Positions 1 to 8,982 are shown, numbered from the stretch's first letter. The stretch: 61,185 bases of DNA from Mycolicibacter heraklionensis (GCA_001673575.1 LZME01000043.1:1-61185), one strand, 5' to 3'. The notes: generated from the sequence alone by a model not told the origin. Numbers and translations are program-made.

Positions 1-1
1 G

Positions 2-202
2 ATCGTCGCGTACGTCCGGCAGAACGCCGGTCGGTTCGCCATGCAGGACGCGATCTGGCGCGGCACCTACTACACGCCCGCCGGGCCCAGCGGTGGCGGC
101 AACGGCCACTACGACCACGTGCACATCACCACGTTCGGCGGGGGTTACCCCAATGGCAGCGAGGAGTACCTGCGCGAGGAAGCCGGACCGCCCCCGGCCT
201 GA
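2..202 (+). CDS. C-terminal fragment of a DHVH-motif protein (partial)
   Basis: The window opens inside this gene. The frame is open from base 2 and ends at a TGA at 200-202, giving the last 66 residues. Near the end is the motif GHYDHVHITTFGGGYP, followed by a short acidic and proline-rich tail. A D-H-V-H motif close to the C-terminus is typical of mycobacterial secreted proteins with an ARB_07466-type or M15-peptidase-like C-terminal domain. The family call is inference from that motif alone. The start, any signal peptide and the N-terminal domains lie outside the window. It converges on lppS with a 6-base gap. Confidence 0.6.
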   Translation: MVAYVRQNAGRFAMQDAIWRGTYYTPAGPSGGGNGHYDHVHITTFGGGYPNGSEEYLREEAGPPPA

Positions 203-208
203 CGGGGC

Positions 209-1438
209 CTAGCGCACTGGGTCTTTGGCGTTGCCGGCCTGCCACTGCGACCACGGCACGTTCCAGTCGCCGAGGCCCTCATTGCCGGGCAGCAGCGAGC
301 CGATGGTGTTGTTGATCTGCACCACGTCGCCGCGCTTGACGTGGTCGTAGAACCACAGCGCGTTGCTGGGGCTCACGTTGATGCAGCCATGGCTGGTGTT
401 GGCGTAACCCTGGGCCCCCACCGACCACGGGGCCGAGTGCACGAAGATGCCGCTGTAGGAGATCTGGGTGGCCCAGTCCACGTCAGTGCGATATCCGTTG
501 GGCGAGTTGACCGGAACCCCGTAGGTCGACGAGTCCATGACGATGTGCGCGAAGCGCTCCCCGACGATGTAAGTGCCGTTGTTGGTCGGGGTGCTTTCCT
601 TGCCCATCGAGACCGGCATGGTCTTGGCTACTTCGCCGTTGATGCGCACCACCATCGACTTGGTGTCGTCATCGACGGTGGCGATCACCTCGTCGCCGAT
701 GACGAAGTGGCTGGTCGCATTGTCCTGCCCGTAGACGCCGTTGCCCAGGTCCACCCCGTAGGTGTTGACCTGCACGTCGACGTTGGTTCCGGGCTTCCAG
801 AAGGCCTGGGGCCGCCAGCGGACCTCGCGATTGTTCAGCCAGTAGAACGCGCCCGTCACCGGAGGCTCGGTGGTGATGGTGATCGCTTTCTCGGCCGCCT
901 CGCGGTCAACGATGTTCTCGTCGAACCGAATTGCCACCGGCTGACCAACGCCGACGACCTCGCCGTCACGCGGCATGACGTAGGGCATGGTCAGGTTCTG
1001 CGGCGAGTGCGTCTGGAACGTCATCTGCCGGCTGGTCACGCCACCGAGGCCCAGCGCCTTCGCGTTGACCGTGTAGCGCTTGTTGTAGCCGAGCTGCTCG
1101 GATGTCGCCCAGGTCAACCCGTCGGCACTGAGCTTGCCGTCGACGATAGAGCCGTACTCATTGACCATGGTGACCGAATCGAGCACGCCGTCCTCGGCGG
1201 TCACGGTCACCGGCGCGTCCACCGCAACCCCGACAGCCTTGTCGGTTACCGACGCAGTGACCTTGGGAATCAGCAGGTCAGCGAAGGGAGTGCCCTTGTC
1301 GGTGATGATCTTGGCCGCTTCGGCGTCGGCGTTATTGCCGCACGCGCTCAAGCTCATTACCGCGGCCGGAACCATCAGCAATGCCGCTGCCCGGGACCCG
1401 AACCCCCGACAACGTTCCGCCAAACCAACCTGCCCCAT
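209..1438 (-). CDS. lppS: L,D-transpeptidase LppS / LdtMt2 type
   Basis: Makes 3-3 (meso-DAP to meso-DAP) cross-links in peptidoglycan at the outer face of the membrane. The 409 residues match the length of Mtb LdtMt2 (Rv2518c, 408). A hydrophobic N-terminal segment ends in lipobox LSAC with the lipid-accepting Cys at residue 33, so it is a lipoprotein. Two Ig-like domains span about 50-250. The YkuD catalytic domain follows, with His334 (IFVHSAP), His350 and nucleophile Cys352 in SHGCINVSP. The C-terminal tail is rich in Trp. Enzymes of this class resist most penicillins but are inhibited by carbapenems. It is transcribed away from the tRNA-Lys gene. Confidence 0.97.
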   Translation of the reverse strand: MGQVGLAERCRGFGSRAAALLMVPAAVMSLSACGNNADAEAAKIITDKGTPFADLLIPKVTASVTDKAVGVAVDAPVTVTAEDGVLDSVTMVNEYGSIVDGKLSADGLTWATSEQLGYNKRYTVNAKALGLGGVTSRQMTFQTHSPQNLTMPYVMPRDGEVVGVGQPVAIRFDENIVDREAAEKAITITTEPPVTGAFYWLNNREVRWRPQAFWKPGTNVDVQVNTYGVDLGNGVYGQDNATSHFVIGDEVIATVDDDTKSMVVRINGEVAKTMPVSMGKESTPTNNGTYIVGERFAHIVMDSSTYGVPVNSPNGYRTDVDWATQISYSGIFVHSAPWSVGAQGYANTSHGCINVSPSNALWFYDHVKRGDVVQINNTIGSLLPGNEGLGDWNVPWSQWQAGNAKDPVR

Positions 1439-1592
1439 GCTTTTCCCACCTGACCATGCTGATGCTGCTCGCAGGCAGTCTAGTGGGTAATCGGAACTGC
1501 CGCCGTGCCGTCCAGAAGAGCGCTCTGACGTCGCGATTTCGTCTCCCGGCGCGGCGCCTGTTATTGTCTCTTTCGCGGTTCTTGACCGCCCA

Positions 1593-1665
<73 letters not shown>

Positions 1666-1976
1666 CTTAGTTCGGAGGATATTTCGATATTCCGCTGCGC
1701 CTTCGGGTGTATGCGATCGGTTCGAAATCCGTTTCCCATCAACAGACCAAGATCAGGTCTGCTGTTGCGTTGCTTGTGCCGAAGCGGGGTTGCGGCCATC
1801 ATGGGCCAGCTCGGCGTGGCCGCGACGATCGCTGCCATCGCAACCTGCGCCCCTCGTCGACGCGCTGCCGCAACGCAGCGACGCCGACCCATCCAGCCGC
1901 CCGGGCCCGGGGATGGTAGCTCCGCCCTGCGGCAAGTCCGCCGATGTCACCAACTGTTCACCGAACCTTCACCCAG
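1666..1976. other. Gene-free stretch after tRNA-Lys
   Basis: About 310 bases with no convincing coding frame. Short open frames on both strands have no ribosome-binding site and no recognisable protein. No clear rho-independent terminator for the tRNA is visible. The regulatory site for the next gene begins at 1977. Confidence 0.5.
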
Positions 1977-2010
1977 TTAGGTTAGGTTTCCCTATGGTAA
2001 TGCTTATTAT
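1977..2010 (+). promoter_or_regulatory. Candidate IdeR iron box overlapping a promoter
   Basis: The 19 bases at 1977-1995 (TTAGGTTAGGTTTCCCTAT) match the mycobacterial IdeR consensus TTAGGTTAGGCTAACCTAA at 15 of 19 positions. A -10-like TATTAT lies at 2005-2010, with a possible -35 TTAGGT at 1982-1987 inside the box and 17 bases between. A further CCTAACC half-site lies at 2032-2038. If real, iron-loaded IdeR would block this promoter. The match is counted by eye; the regulation is inferred. Confidence 0.5.
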
Positions 2011-2075
2011 CGAACTCGCAGGATTCTGCCCCCTAACCCTAGGGAATCACACAGACAAAGCTGAAGGAGTCACCT

Positions 2076-3059
2076 GTGGAGTTCGCCGTACATCCCGATA
2101 CGACCAGGCTCGGCAACGGCCGCCCAACCCGCCTAGCGGCCGCCGGGATCGCGTTGGCGGGAGCGAGCCTGATCGCCGTCAACCCGGTTGCGCCCATGCT
2201 GCAGGACACCATTCGGCAACAGGCTGTGCAGTTGACGGGCTGGGAATCGCTGTTCGAGCGAACCAGTGAGAACCTGACCGCGCTGATGGAGAGCTCCAAC
2301 GTCAATACTCTGCTGGGCCAGTACGGCAGCAACTGGAGCGACTACGCCCAGCTGATCATCGGCATGGAAGACGTCCCGCTGGACGCGCGGGAGGGCATGT
2401 CACCTCGCTTCATCACCTCGGGCTTCGCCGGCATCAACGAGGCGCTCGACAAGATGATCGACGGCGACGAGTCCAACCCCGTCCGGTACCCGGGGCTCGA
2501 GGTGCTGATGGAGCGGATCTCCGACTACATGTCGCAGGGAGACCCCTTCAACGCATTCAACGAGTTCAACATCTGGTACCTCTACGGCATCGAAGAGATG
2601 GGCAAGTCCCTGGGCCCGGTGCTGTCCATTCCCGCCCGCGAGATGATGAACCAGTCCAGCCTGCTGAACGAATTCATCGGGCCCCTCGATGGTTGGGCGT
2701 TCATCAAGCAGGTCAGCGACGCAATGATGTCGCCGATGATCGGTGCCGTGTACCAACTGACCCAGAACATCACCGCTGCAGCCGGCGGCGACCTAGAGGC
2801 GCTGTTCAACCTGCCCGCCGACCTGCTGAACACCGTGCTCAACGGATACATCGTGCCCGAGACCGAGGACGTCTTCACCGGCATACTCACCGAAGATGGC
2901 ATCTTCGACCTGCTGCTGAACCAGTGGCCGGCACGGGCGGCCGAGGCCCTCACCGTCGGCACCGCGGATCTACCGGTCAACGCCGTGGAGGTGCCGGACC
3001 TCGGGGCGGCCGGAGCTGACCTGCTGGACGGCGGGTTGTGGGACGCCTTGGGCTTCTAG
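2076..3059 (+). CDS. GjpA-like secreted / outer-membrane protein
   Basis: 327 residues, starting at GTG 2076 with Shine-Dalgarno GAAGGAG at 2063-2069. The N-terminus is polar, then has a hydrophobic stretch (about 18-40, LAAAGIALAGASLIAV) typical of a signal sequence, followed by QQAVQLTGWESLF. This layout resembles mycobacterial proteins annotated as outer-membrane porin GjpA, a family named from Gordonia. The mature part is acidic, has no cysteine and is rich in Asn, Leu and Met. No enzyme motif was seen. It occupies the place of Mtb PE26 (Rv2519). A candidate IdeR box precedes it. The family call is moderate; pore formation is not shown by the sequence. Confidence 0.6.
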   Translation: MEFAVHPDTTRLGNGRPTRLAAAGIALAGASLIAVNPVAPMLQDTIRQQAVQLTGWESLFERTSENLTALMESSNVNTLLGQYGSNWSDYAQLIIGMEDVPLDAREGMSPRFITSGFAGINEALDKMIDGDESNPVRYPGLEVLMERISDYMSQGDPFNAFNEFNIWYLYGIEEMGKSLGPVLSIPAREMMNQSSLLNEFIGPLDGWAFIKQVSDAMMSPMIGAVYQLTQNITAAAGGDLEALFNLPADLLNTVLNGYIVPETEDVFTGILTEDGIFDLLLNQWPARAAEALTVGTADLPVNAVEVPDLGAAGADLLDGGLWDALGF

Positions 3060-3093
3060 ACCCATCGATTCCTGAACATGTAGAACGCAACGG

Positions 3094-3131
3094 CGGCCGG
3101 GAGGGACCCTGAGTCCCTCCCGGCCGTTTCG
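3094..3131. terminator. Bidirectional rho-independent terminator
   Basis: A perfect 14-bp inverted repeat, CGGCCGGGAGGGAC (3094-3107) and GTCCCTCCCGGCCG (3113-3126), encloses the 5-base loop CCTGA. It is followed by TTTCGGTCTT on the plus strand. It sits between the convergent GjpA-like and KimA-like genes. Confidence 0.85.
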
Positions 3132-3134
3132 GTC

Positions 3135-5471
3135 TTATTGCGACGGTGTCGACCCTTCCGCCTCCTTGACGATCCGGTAACTCGGGTCGGACATGTACAC
3201 CGGCCCATTGCCGTTCCGTCGCGCCTTACCGGTGAGGGCAACCACGTCACCCGGGCCGATGTCGGTGCCCCGTCCCGCATGAAAAGTCGCGCGCAGCTCG
3301 CCGGTGCCGTCGCCGACCACCGCGACGCGGACCGGCTTGCCGCGACTGATGCTGTCATCGACCTCGTTGACCCGGCCCTCGATGGTGGACAGGTGACCGA
3401 CGATGAGGGCGTCCACCGCGATGGCATCCGGCGGCGGCGCCGGATGCTCGTAGCGGTCCACGTCCTGCTGGTCGTGGCGCGCCACCCACTGCTGCAGCTT
3501 CCCCACCTCGCGAACAAGGCGCTGTTCGAACAGATCCGGAAACGCCTGCCGCACACGCGATTGCACGTCGTAGGGCACGATCGTCGCCGCCGCGTCGGGA
3601 ACCACGCTCACGGCCTTGGCGATCTTGTCGGCGGTGCGATCGTGCAGCAGCCGGCCCAGCAGCGGCGCGTAGGTGCGTCGGGGCAACAACACGGTCACGT
3701 GGCAGTCCGGATATTGGGCCCGCGCAGTGTCGACCAGTTGCTGGGCGGTGCGCGTCAGCCGACGGTCCGGGCAGTCGACCACCCGCAGCGGCGTATCGAG
3801 TCCGTAGTACTCCCAGCGCTGCTGCAGCAGCGCAGCGTGGGCGGCGTCGACCACCAGGTGCACAGCGACCAGATCGTCGGCGTAGAGCCCTTTGCCGTAA
3901 CGCAGGGCTTCGAGCACCGCCAGATCCAGCGAATGCACAAAGACCATCACCCGGTGACGGGCGTATTTGACCGAGTCAGGCCGGTCGGTGCGGAATCGCT
4001 CCAGGATCGCGGCCTCGGCCCGGTATTCCCGGTTGAGCCGGATCAGCACCACCACCAGCAATGGGAACACGACCACGACGAGCCAGGCTCCCTCGGTGAA
4101 CTTCGCCACCGCGAAGATCCCCACCACCACGGTGGATAACAGCCCTGCCGAGAAATTGATGACGAGCTTATACCGCCATCCCGATTCCCGATGCGTCACA
4201 TGATGTTTGGCCATGCCGTAGCCGGCCATCGCGAATCCGGTGAACACCCCGATCGCGTAGAACGGCACCAGCGCGTTGACCGAACCGCCGGTGACCACCA
4301 GCAGAGTCACCGCCAAGACGGTGAGCACGATGATCCCGTTGGAAAAGACCAGCCGATGCCCGCGCTTGGTCAACTGGCGCGGCAGGAAGCGGTCTTCGGC
4401 GACGAAGCTGGCCAGCATCGGAAACCCGTTGAAGCTGGTGTTCGCGCCGGTGAACAGGATCAACGCCGTCGCCGTCTGCACCAGTACGTAGAGCACCTGC
4501 CCCAGCCAGCCGCCGCCGAACACCGCCCGGGCCACCTCGGAGAGCACCGAGGGATACCCGACCGCGTACGGCGGGGTGTGAGTGCGGTAGGCCAGGTAGG
4601 TGACGCCTGCCAGCAGGAAGCCCAGAATGCACGCCATCGTGGTGAGCACCCGCCGCGCGTTGAGGCCCTGCGGCTTCTGGAAGACGCTGACGGTGTTGGA
4701 GATGGCCTCCACACCGGTCAGCGATGACCCGCCGTTGGCGAACGCGCGCAGCACCACCAGGACCGTCGCCCCCATGATCAGCCCATTGCCCTGATGCACC
4801 GGCACCGCCCCGGGGAGATGCTCGGCGTCGTAAACCGGTAAGCCCCAGAAGGTCTCGCGCACCACGCCGACGATGATCATCAGCCCGAGCATGCCTATGA
4901 AGAAGTAGGTCGGTACCGCGAACGTGCGGCCGGCTTCTCGCACACCGCGCAGGTTCGCGTAACACATCACGATCACCACTGCGACCGTGATCTCCAGGCT
5001 GTAGGGGCCCAGCGGGCGGATCGCTGAGACGACGGCCACGGTGCCGGCCGCCGATTGCACCGCGACGGTCACCACATAGTCGATCAGCAGCGCCGCGGCG
5101 GCGACCTGCGCCACGCGGGGGCCGAAGTTCTCCCGCGAGACGATGTAGGAACCGCCGGCCCGGGTGTAGGTCATCACCACCTGGCGATACGAGGCGGTGA
5201 CCAGTACCAGGATCAGTAGGACCACACCGGTGATGGGCAGCAGCAGCGCGAATGCCGCCAGACCGGCGAACGGCAGCAGCTCGATCAGGATCTCCTCGAC
5301 ACCATAGGCGTTCGACGAGATCGCGTCGGGTGAAAGTACTCCTAACGCAACCGGATTCGACAACCGCTCGGAGCGCAGCGCACCGGTGACCAGCGGCCGT
5401 CCCAGCACCAGCCGCTTGAGCGTGTAGCCGATCGGGTCAGGCCGCGGCGCCGGGGGCTGTTGGGCGCGCAC
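3135..5471 (-). CDS. KimA-like APC-superfamily transporter with C-terminal OB-fold
   Basis: A 778-residue membrane transporter. The N-terminus (LGVLSPDAISSNAYGVEEIL) matches the KimA/YdaO branch of APC transporters, whose B. subtilis member imports potassium with high affinity. About 12 membrane segments lie in residues 45-475. A soluble domain of about 490-650 resembles a universal-stress/KimA regulatory domain. The last 90 residues (from about 688) look like an OB-fold of the tRNA-anticodon type (VVGDGTGELRATFH, then GDVVALTGKARR). Start is GTG at 5471. The substrate (potassium or an amino acid) cannot be fixed from sequence. The OB-fold tail is unusual for this family. Convergent with the GjpA-like gene. 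Confidence 0.8.
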   Translation of the reverse strand: MRAQQPPAPRPDPIGYTLKRLVLGRPLVTGALRSERLSNPVALGVLSPDAISSNAYGVEEILIELLPFAGLAAFALLLPITGVVLLILVLVTASYRQVVMTYTRAGGSYIVSRENFGPRVAQVAAAALLIDYVVTVAVQSAAGTVAVVSAIRPLGPYSLEITVAVVIVMCYANLRGVREAGRTFAVPTYFFIGMLGLMIIVGVVRETFWGLPVYDAEHLPGAVPVHQGNGLIMGATVLVVLRAFANGGSSLTGVEAISNTVSVFQKPQGLNARRVLTTMACILGFLLAGVTYLAYRTHTPPYAVGYPSVLSEVARAVFGGGWLGQVLYVLVQTATALILFTGANTSFNGFPMLASFVAEDRFLPRQLTKRGHRLVFSNGIIVLTVLAVTLLVVTGGSVNALVPFYAIGVFTGFAMAGYGMAKHHVTHRESGWRYKLVINFSAGLLSTVVVGIFAVAKFTEGAWLVVVVFPLLVVVLIRLNREYRAEAAILERFRTDRPDSVKYARHRVMVFVHSLDLAVLEALRYGKGLYADDLVAVHLVVDAAHAALLQQRWEYYGLDTPLRVVDCPDRRLTRTAQQLVDTARAQYPDCHVTVLLPRRTYAPLLGRLLHDRTADKIAKAVSVVPDAAATIVPYDVQSRVRQAFPDLFEQRLVREVGKLQQWVARHDQQDVDRYEHPAPPPDAIAVDALIVGHLSTIEGRVNEVDDSISRGKPVRVAVVGDGTGELRATFHAGRGTDIGPGDVVALTGKARRNGNGPVYMSDPSYRIVKEAEGSTPSQ

Positions 5472-5538
5472 CGCAATATCTTCGCCCCGGCAGCATCACG
5501 CCACCAGACCCCAATTTTCGCGCCGGAGCGCGGCGGTC

Positions 5539-5766
5539 TCAGCGGTTGCGGACTCGGCGAATCGTCAGGATGAGGATGAGCCCGCCGACACCGGCCAGCG
5601 ACGCCATCACCGCCGGTTGGGTGACGATCTCGACCGCCCGGGCCTTGGCGCGGTCGGCCAGCCGACGCGGGTTGGCCCGGTCCGCGAGGATATCGACCGT
5701 CGACGCCAGCTGCTCGCGGGCCTGATCGATGTCCTTCTTAATCGTGTCGGGATCGCGTTCCGCCAC
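5539..5766 (-). CDS. DUF3618 small membrane protein (Rv2520c type)
   Basis: 75 residues from GTG at 5766, the same length as Mtb Rv2520c, beginning VAERDPDTIKKDIDQAREQL. This charged helical N-terminus is the DUF3618 signature. A single C-terminal membrane segment (VMASLAGVGGLILILTI) is followed by basic RRVRNR. A longer reading from 5874 is open but lacks family similarity. Function unknown. It is divergent from bcp, whose start lies 92 bases away. Confidence 0.85.
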   Translation of the reverse strand: MAERDPDTIKKDIDQAREQLASTVDILADRANPRRLADRAKARAVEIVTQPAVMASLAGVGGLILILTIRRVRNR

Positions 5767-5858
5767 TGTCGTCCTCCCTGTCCGATGCTGCCCCTGTCGA
5801 ACTACCCTAGAGCAGCCGGGGTTCGTCTCACGCTCCGGCGAGCAGAAAGGGGCAATTG

Positions 5859-6332
5859 TTGACCGACACCGCACGCCTGGCGCCCGGCGATGAAGCGCCC
5901 GCGTTCAGTCTTCCCGACGCCGACGGCAACACCGTGTCGCTGGCCGACTACCGCGGACGACGGGTTGTCGTCTACTTCTACCCGGCCGCGTCGACCCCCG
6001 GCTGCACCAAGCAGGCCTGCGACTTCCGGGACAACCTGCGCGACTTCAACGACGCCGGCCTCGACGTCGTCGGCGTCTCCCCCGACAAGCCGGCCAAGCT
6101 GGCCAAGTTCCGCGACACCGAGGGATTGACCTTTCCGCTGCTGTCCGACCCGGACAAGTCGGTGCTGGCGGCCTGGGGCGCCTACGGCGAGAAGAAGATG
6201 TACGGCAAGACCGTGCAGGGCGTCATTCGCTCGACGTTCGTCGTCGACGAGGAGGGCAAGATCGCCGAAGCCCAATACAACGTGCGGGCCACCGGACACG
6301 TCGCGAAACTGCGGCGCGATTTGTCGGTCTGA
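5859..6332 (+). CDS. bcp: Thiol peroxidase Bcp (peroxiredoxin)
   Basis: Reduces hydrogen and organic peroxides using thioredoxin-type electron donors in the cytosol. 157 residues. The peroxidatic motif PAASTPGCTKQACDF has Cys at about 45 and a second Cys five residues later, as in 2-Cys BCP/PrxQ enzymes. The chosen start is the second of two adjacent TTG codons (5856 and 5859), because it gives the same length as Mtb Rv2521 and sits 6 bases after the AGAAAGGGG ribosome-binding site (5844-5852). The C-terminus HVAKLRRDLSV is typical. Confidence 0.95.
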   Translation: MTDTARLAPGDEAPAFSLPDADGNTVSLADYRGRRVVVYFYPAASTPGCTKQACDFRDNLRDFNDAGLDVVGVSPDKPAKLAKFRDTEGLTFPLLSDPDKSVLAAWGAYGEKKMYGKTVQGVIRSTFVVDEEGKIAEAQYNVRATGHVAKLRRDLSV

Positions 6333-6372
6333 CCCCCGAGGTCGCTTTCCGCCGACCGAGAAGGAGCAGGGC

Positions 6373-6846
6373 ATGCCGGTCATCCGGACGAGTTTGTGGT
6401 TCGACACCCAGGCGCTGGAAGCCGCCGAGTACTACGTGTCGATCTTTCCCAATTCGAAGGTCACCGACATCTCCTACTGGGGCGCGGAGAATCCCGAGCG
6501 CGACGGCAGCCCGCTGGAAGTGCTGTTCGACCTCGACGGGCGGCAGTTCTCCGCAATCAACGGCGGACCGAACTTCACGCTGGACGAAGCCATCTCGATC
6601 CAGGTCTACTGCGCCGATCAGGCCGAAGTCGACCACTACTGGGCCGCGTTGAGCGCTGGCGGCAAGGAAGTCCAATGCGGCTGGCTCACCGACCGATACG
6701 GCCTGTCTTGGCAGATCATCCCGCAACGGCTGTCGCAGTTGATGACCGATCCAGACCCCGAGCGCGTACGCCGGACGAAACAGGCAATGTACACAATGGT
6801 CAAGCTCGACATTGCCGCGTTGGAGGCGGCAGCGGAGGGGAGTTGA
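6373..6846 (+). CDS. VOC-family PhnB / 3-demethylubiquinone methyltransferase-like protein
   Basis: 157 residues, ATG at 6373 with AAGGAG at 6361-6366. The layout is that of the PF06983 group: an N-terminal LWFDTQALEAAEYYVSIFPNSKV, then VLFDLDGRQFSAINGGP and YGLSWQIIPQRL near the C-terminus. Despite the Pfam name, these proteins are VOC-fold and usually of unknown substrate. It is 40 bases after bcp in the same direction and may be co-transcribed. It is absent from the matching Mtb interval. Confidence 0.85.
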   Translation: MPVIRTSLWFDTQALEAAEYYVSIFPNSKVTDISYWGAENPERDGSPLEVLFDLDGRQFSAINGGPNFTLDEAISIQVYCADQAEVDHYWAALSAGGKEVQCGWLTDRYGLSWQIIPQRLSQLMTDPDPERVRRTKQAMYTMVKLDIAALEAAAEGS

Positions 6847-6855
6847 ACCTACCCC

Positions 6856-6872
6856 CACAAACAAGGTTTGTG
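6856..6872. repeat. Short perfect inverted repeat
   Basis: CACAAAC and GTTTGTG flank AAG, a perfect 7-bp palindrome 10 bases after the VOC gene stop and 118 bases before the FAD oxidoreductase start. There is no T-tract, so an operator for the downstream gene is as likely as a terminator. Confidence 0.4.
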
Positions 6873-6990
6873 AGCTGACAAGGACAACCCGACTAGCCAC
6901 GGACTGCCGGCGGGCGGAGCATTATTTCCAACGGTCGGGATCGAGCGATCAACAAGGCGCGCTACTCCCAGCTCGTTGGAAGGCAGGAAG

Positions 6991-8028
6991 ATGACTGAGC
7001 ACAGCTGGGCAGTGATCGGAGCAGGTCCCGCGGGTATTGCCGCGGTGGGCCGGCTGCTCGACCATGGCGTCCCCGGGAGCGAGATCGTCTGGATCGATCC
7101 CGACTTTGCCGCCGGTGATATCGGCGCCAAATGGCGCGCCGTCCCGGGCAACACCCATGTGTCGCTCTTCCTCGATTACTTGAACGGCTCGCAGGCATTC
7201 CGGTTCTCCGAAGCGCCCCACTTTGAGCTGACCGACATCGATCCCGGTCACACCTGCCCGCTCGGCCTCATCGCCGATCCGTTGGTATGGATCTCCCAAC
7301 ACCTCTCAGAGCGGGTCAACGCCATTCGCGCGGTGGCCACCGAGCTCACCCTGCGCAACCGGCGGTGGTTGGTGAGCACCCCGGACTCCGAGATCGAAGC
7401 CAAGAACGTGATCCTGGCCGTCGGTTCAGTTCCCAAGACACTTCAGCATCCGCACTTGGAAGAGATTCCGCTCGAGGTGGCACTGAACCCCGACAAGCTC
7501 GGTCAGCTGGCGTTGGGCGACGCCACGGTAGCGGTCTTCGGTTCGTCGCACTCATCGATGGTGGCCCTGCCCAACCTGTTGAACACCCAGGCACAGAAGG
7601 TCGTCAACTTCTATCGGAGCCCTACCAAATACGCTGTCTACCTTGGCGATCAGATTCTGTTCGACGACACTGGCCTGAAGGGAAATGCCGCAACGTGGGC
7701 CCGCGAGAACATCGACGGAACCTATCCGGAGCGCCTGGAACGGTATCGGGTAGACGACAAGGAGTTCTCCGAGCAGCTCCAATCCTGTAGCCACGTTGTC
7801 TACACCGTCGGCTTCACCCGACGCCAGCTCCCCGCGACCCCGCAGTGGGGTGAGCTGGAATACGACCCGGTGAACGGGATCCTGGCCCCGGGACTGTTCG
7901 GGGTCGGAATTGCTTTCCCCGAGTACGGAATCGACTCGTTCGGATCTGGGCAGTATCGGATCGGAATGATCAAGTTCATGCAGCGGCTCAACGGCGCGCT
8001 GCCCCTGTGGTTGCAGTACGGCACGTAG
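6991..8028 (+). CDS. FAD-dependent pyridine nucleotide oxidoreductase-like protein
   Basis: 345 residues. The N-terminus WAVIGAGPAGIAAVGRLL is a Rossmann dinucleotide-binding fold, followed by NVILAVGSVPKTL and a second nucleotide-binding segment (ATVAVFGSSHSSMVALP, about 180-196). The ATG at 6991 is preferred over an upstream TTG (6976) because GGAAGG lies 7 bases before it. No redox-active CxxxxC was found, so it is not a classical disulfide reductase. The substrate is unknown. It has no counterpart in the matching Mtb interval and converges on the LysR gene, 12 bases away. Confidence 0.75.
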   Translation: MTEHSWAVIGAGPAGIAAVGRLLDHGVPGSEIVWIDPDFAAGDIGAKWRAVPGNTHVSLFLDYLNGSQAFRFSEAPHFELTDIDPGHTCPLGLIADPLVWISQHLSERVNAIRAVATELTLRNRRWLVSTPDSEIEAKNVILAVGSVPKTLQHPHLEEIPLEVALNPDKLGQLALGDATVAVFGSSHSSMVALPNLLNTQAQKVVNFYRSPTKYAVYLGDQILFDDTGLKGNAATWARENIDGTYPERLERYRVDDKEFSEQLQSCSHVVYTVGFTRRQLPATPQWGELEYDPVNGILAPGLFGVGIAFPEYGIDSFGSGQYRIGMIKFMQRLNGALPLWLQYGT

Positions 8029-8040
8029 CTTCGGCGTGTA

Positions 8041-8982
8041 TCAGCGCAGCCGGTTGCCGCCGATATGACTCAACAGGTGCCGCGCCGCACCGGCCGGCGG
8101 CGTCCGCCCACCCGTCCAGATCGCCCTAAGCTCCCGGTGCAGGTCTAATTCCGGGACCTCGACGCTGCGAAGCCGGCCGACCGCAAGGTCATCGGCGACC
8201 GCCAACCTGCTCATCACCGCCGGCCCGGCCCCGGCCAGTACGGCACCACGCACGGCGACCGACGACGACAGTTCCAATGCCGGGCGTGCCTGTTCCACCT
8301 CGTGCCCCAGCACTGCACGTAACGCCGACGTCAGTGAGTCACGGGTGCCCGAACCCTGTTCCCGCACGACCAGCGGGGCCTGGCTGAGCTCTGCGGCGGT
8401 GACACCTTTGGCGCGACGCACCCATTTGTGGTCGGGTGGCACGATCACCACAAGGTCGTCGTGCGCGACGACACGGCTGCGAATACCGGTCAGCGCCCCC
8501 GGACTCTCGATGAAGCCCAGGTCCGCCGATCCGTCTCGCACGCTGGCAATGGCCTGCTCGCTGTTGGTGGCGGTCAGAATGACCTCCGGTGCCTCGCGGC
8601 CGGTCCGCGTCGCGGAGGTCTGCAGTGACACAATCCAGCGAGGCATCAGCTGTTCGGCGATCGTCAGACTCGCAACCACTTTCATCTTCTTGCGGCTTGC
8701 GGTCCGCAACGAAGCCAGCCCGGCATCGACGTGACTGGCGACATCCAGTAGCTGGTCCGCCCATTCCGTCACGACCGCCCCGGCCGAAGTCAACTGCGAA
8801 CCACGCGCACTACGCGTTACCAGTCGCACACCGGTCTGGGCTTCCATCGCTGTCAGGCGTGCCGAAACCGCCTGCTGCGTCAGCCCCAGCTCCCGCCCCG
8901 CAGCGCCAAGGCTGCCGGTTCTGGCGATAGCCACCAACATCTCGAACGCCGACAGATCGGGCATGCGGGGGCTCAGCGCCAT
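8041..8982 (-). CDS. LysR-family transcriptional regulator (Rv0377-like)
   Basis: 313 residues. The N-terminal winged helix-turn-helix is clear: FEMLVAIARTGSLGAAGREL then LTQQAVSARLTAMEAQTG. The C-terminal co-inducer-binding domain is complete, ending GGRTPPAGAARHLLSHIGG. The sequence is strongly reminiscent of Mtb Rv0377. The start is uncertain: ATG 8982 (MALSPRMPDL) fits the family, while a TTG at 8994 and an ATG at 8964 are alternatives without a better ribosome-binding site. It lies 28 bases after the APH gene and could be read from the fas operon. Its target is unknown. Confidence 0.85.
   Translation of the reverse strand: MALSPRMPDLSAFEMLVAIARTGSLGAAGRELGLTQQAVSARLTAMEAQTGVRLVTRSARGSQLTSAGAVVTEWADQLLDVASHVDAGLASLRTASRKKMKVVASLTIAEQLMPRWIVSLQTSATRTGREAPEVILTATNSEQAIASVRDGSADLGFIESPGALTGIRSRVVAHDDLVVIVPPDHKWVRRAKGVTAAELSQAPLVVREQGSGTRDSLTSALRAVLGHEVEQARPALELSSSVAVRGAVLAGAGPAVMSRLAVADDLAVGRLRSVEVPELDLHRELRAIWTGGRTPPAGAARHLLSHIGGNRLR

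Noticed and set aside
3138-4139. A 333-residue frame opposite the KimA-like gene
   Set aside because: Composition typical of an antisense shadow in a high-GC genome; the opposite frame is a well-conserved transporter.
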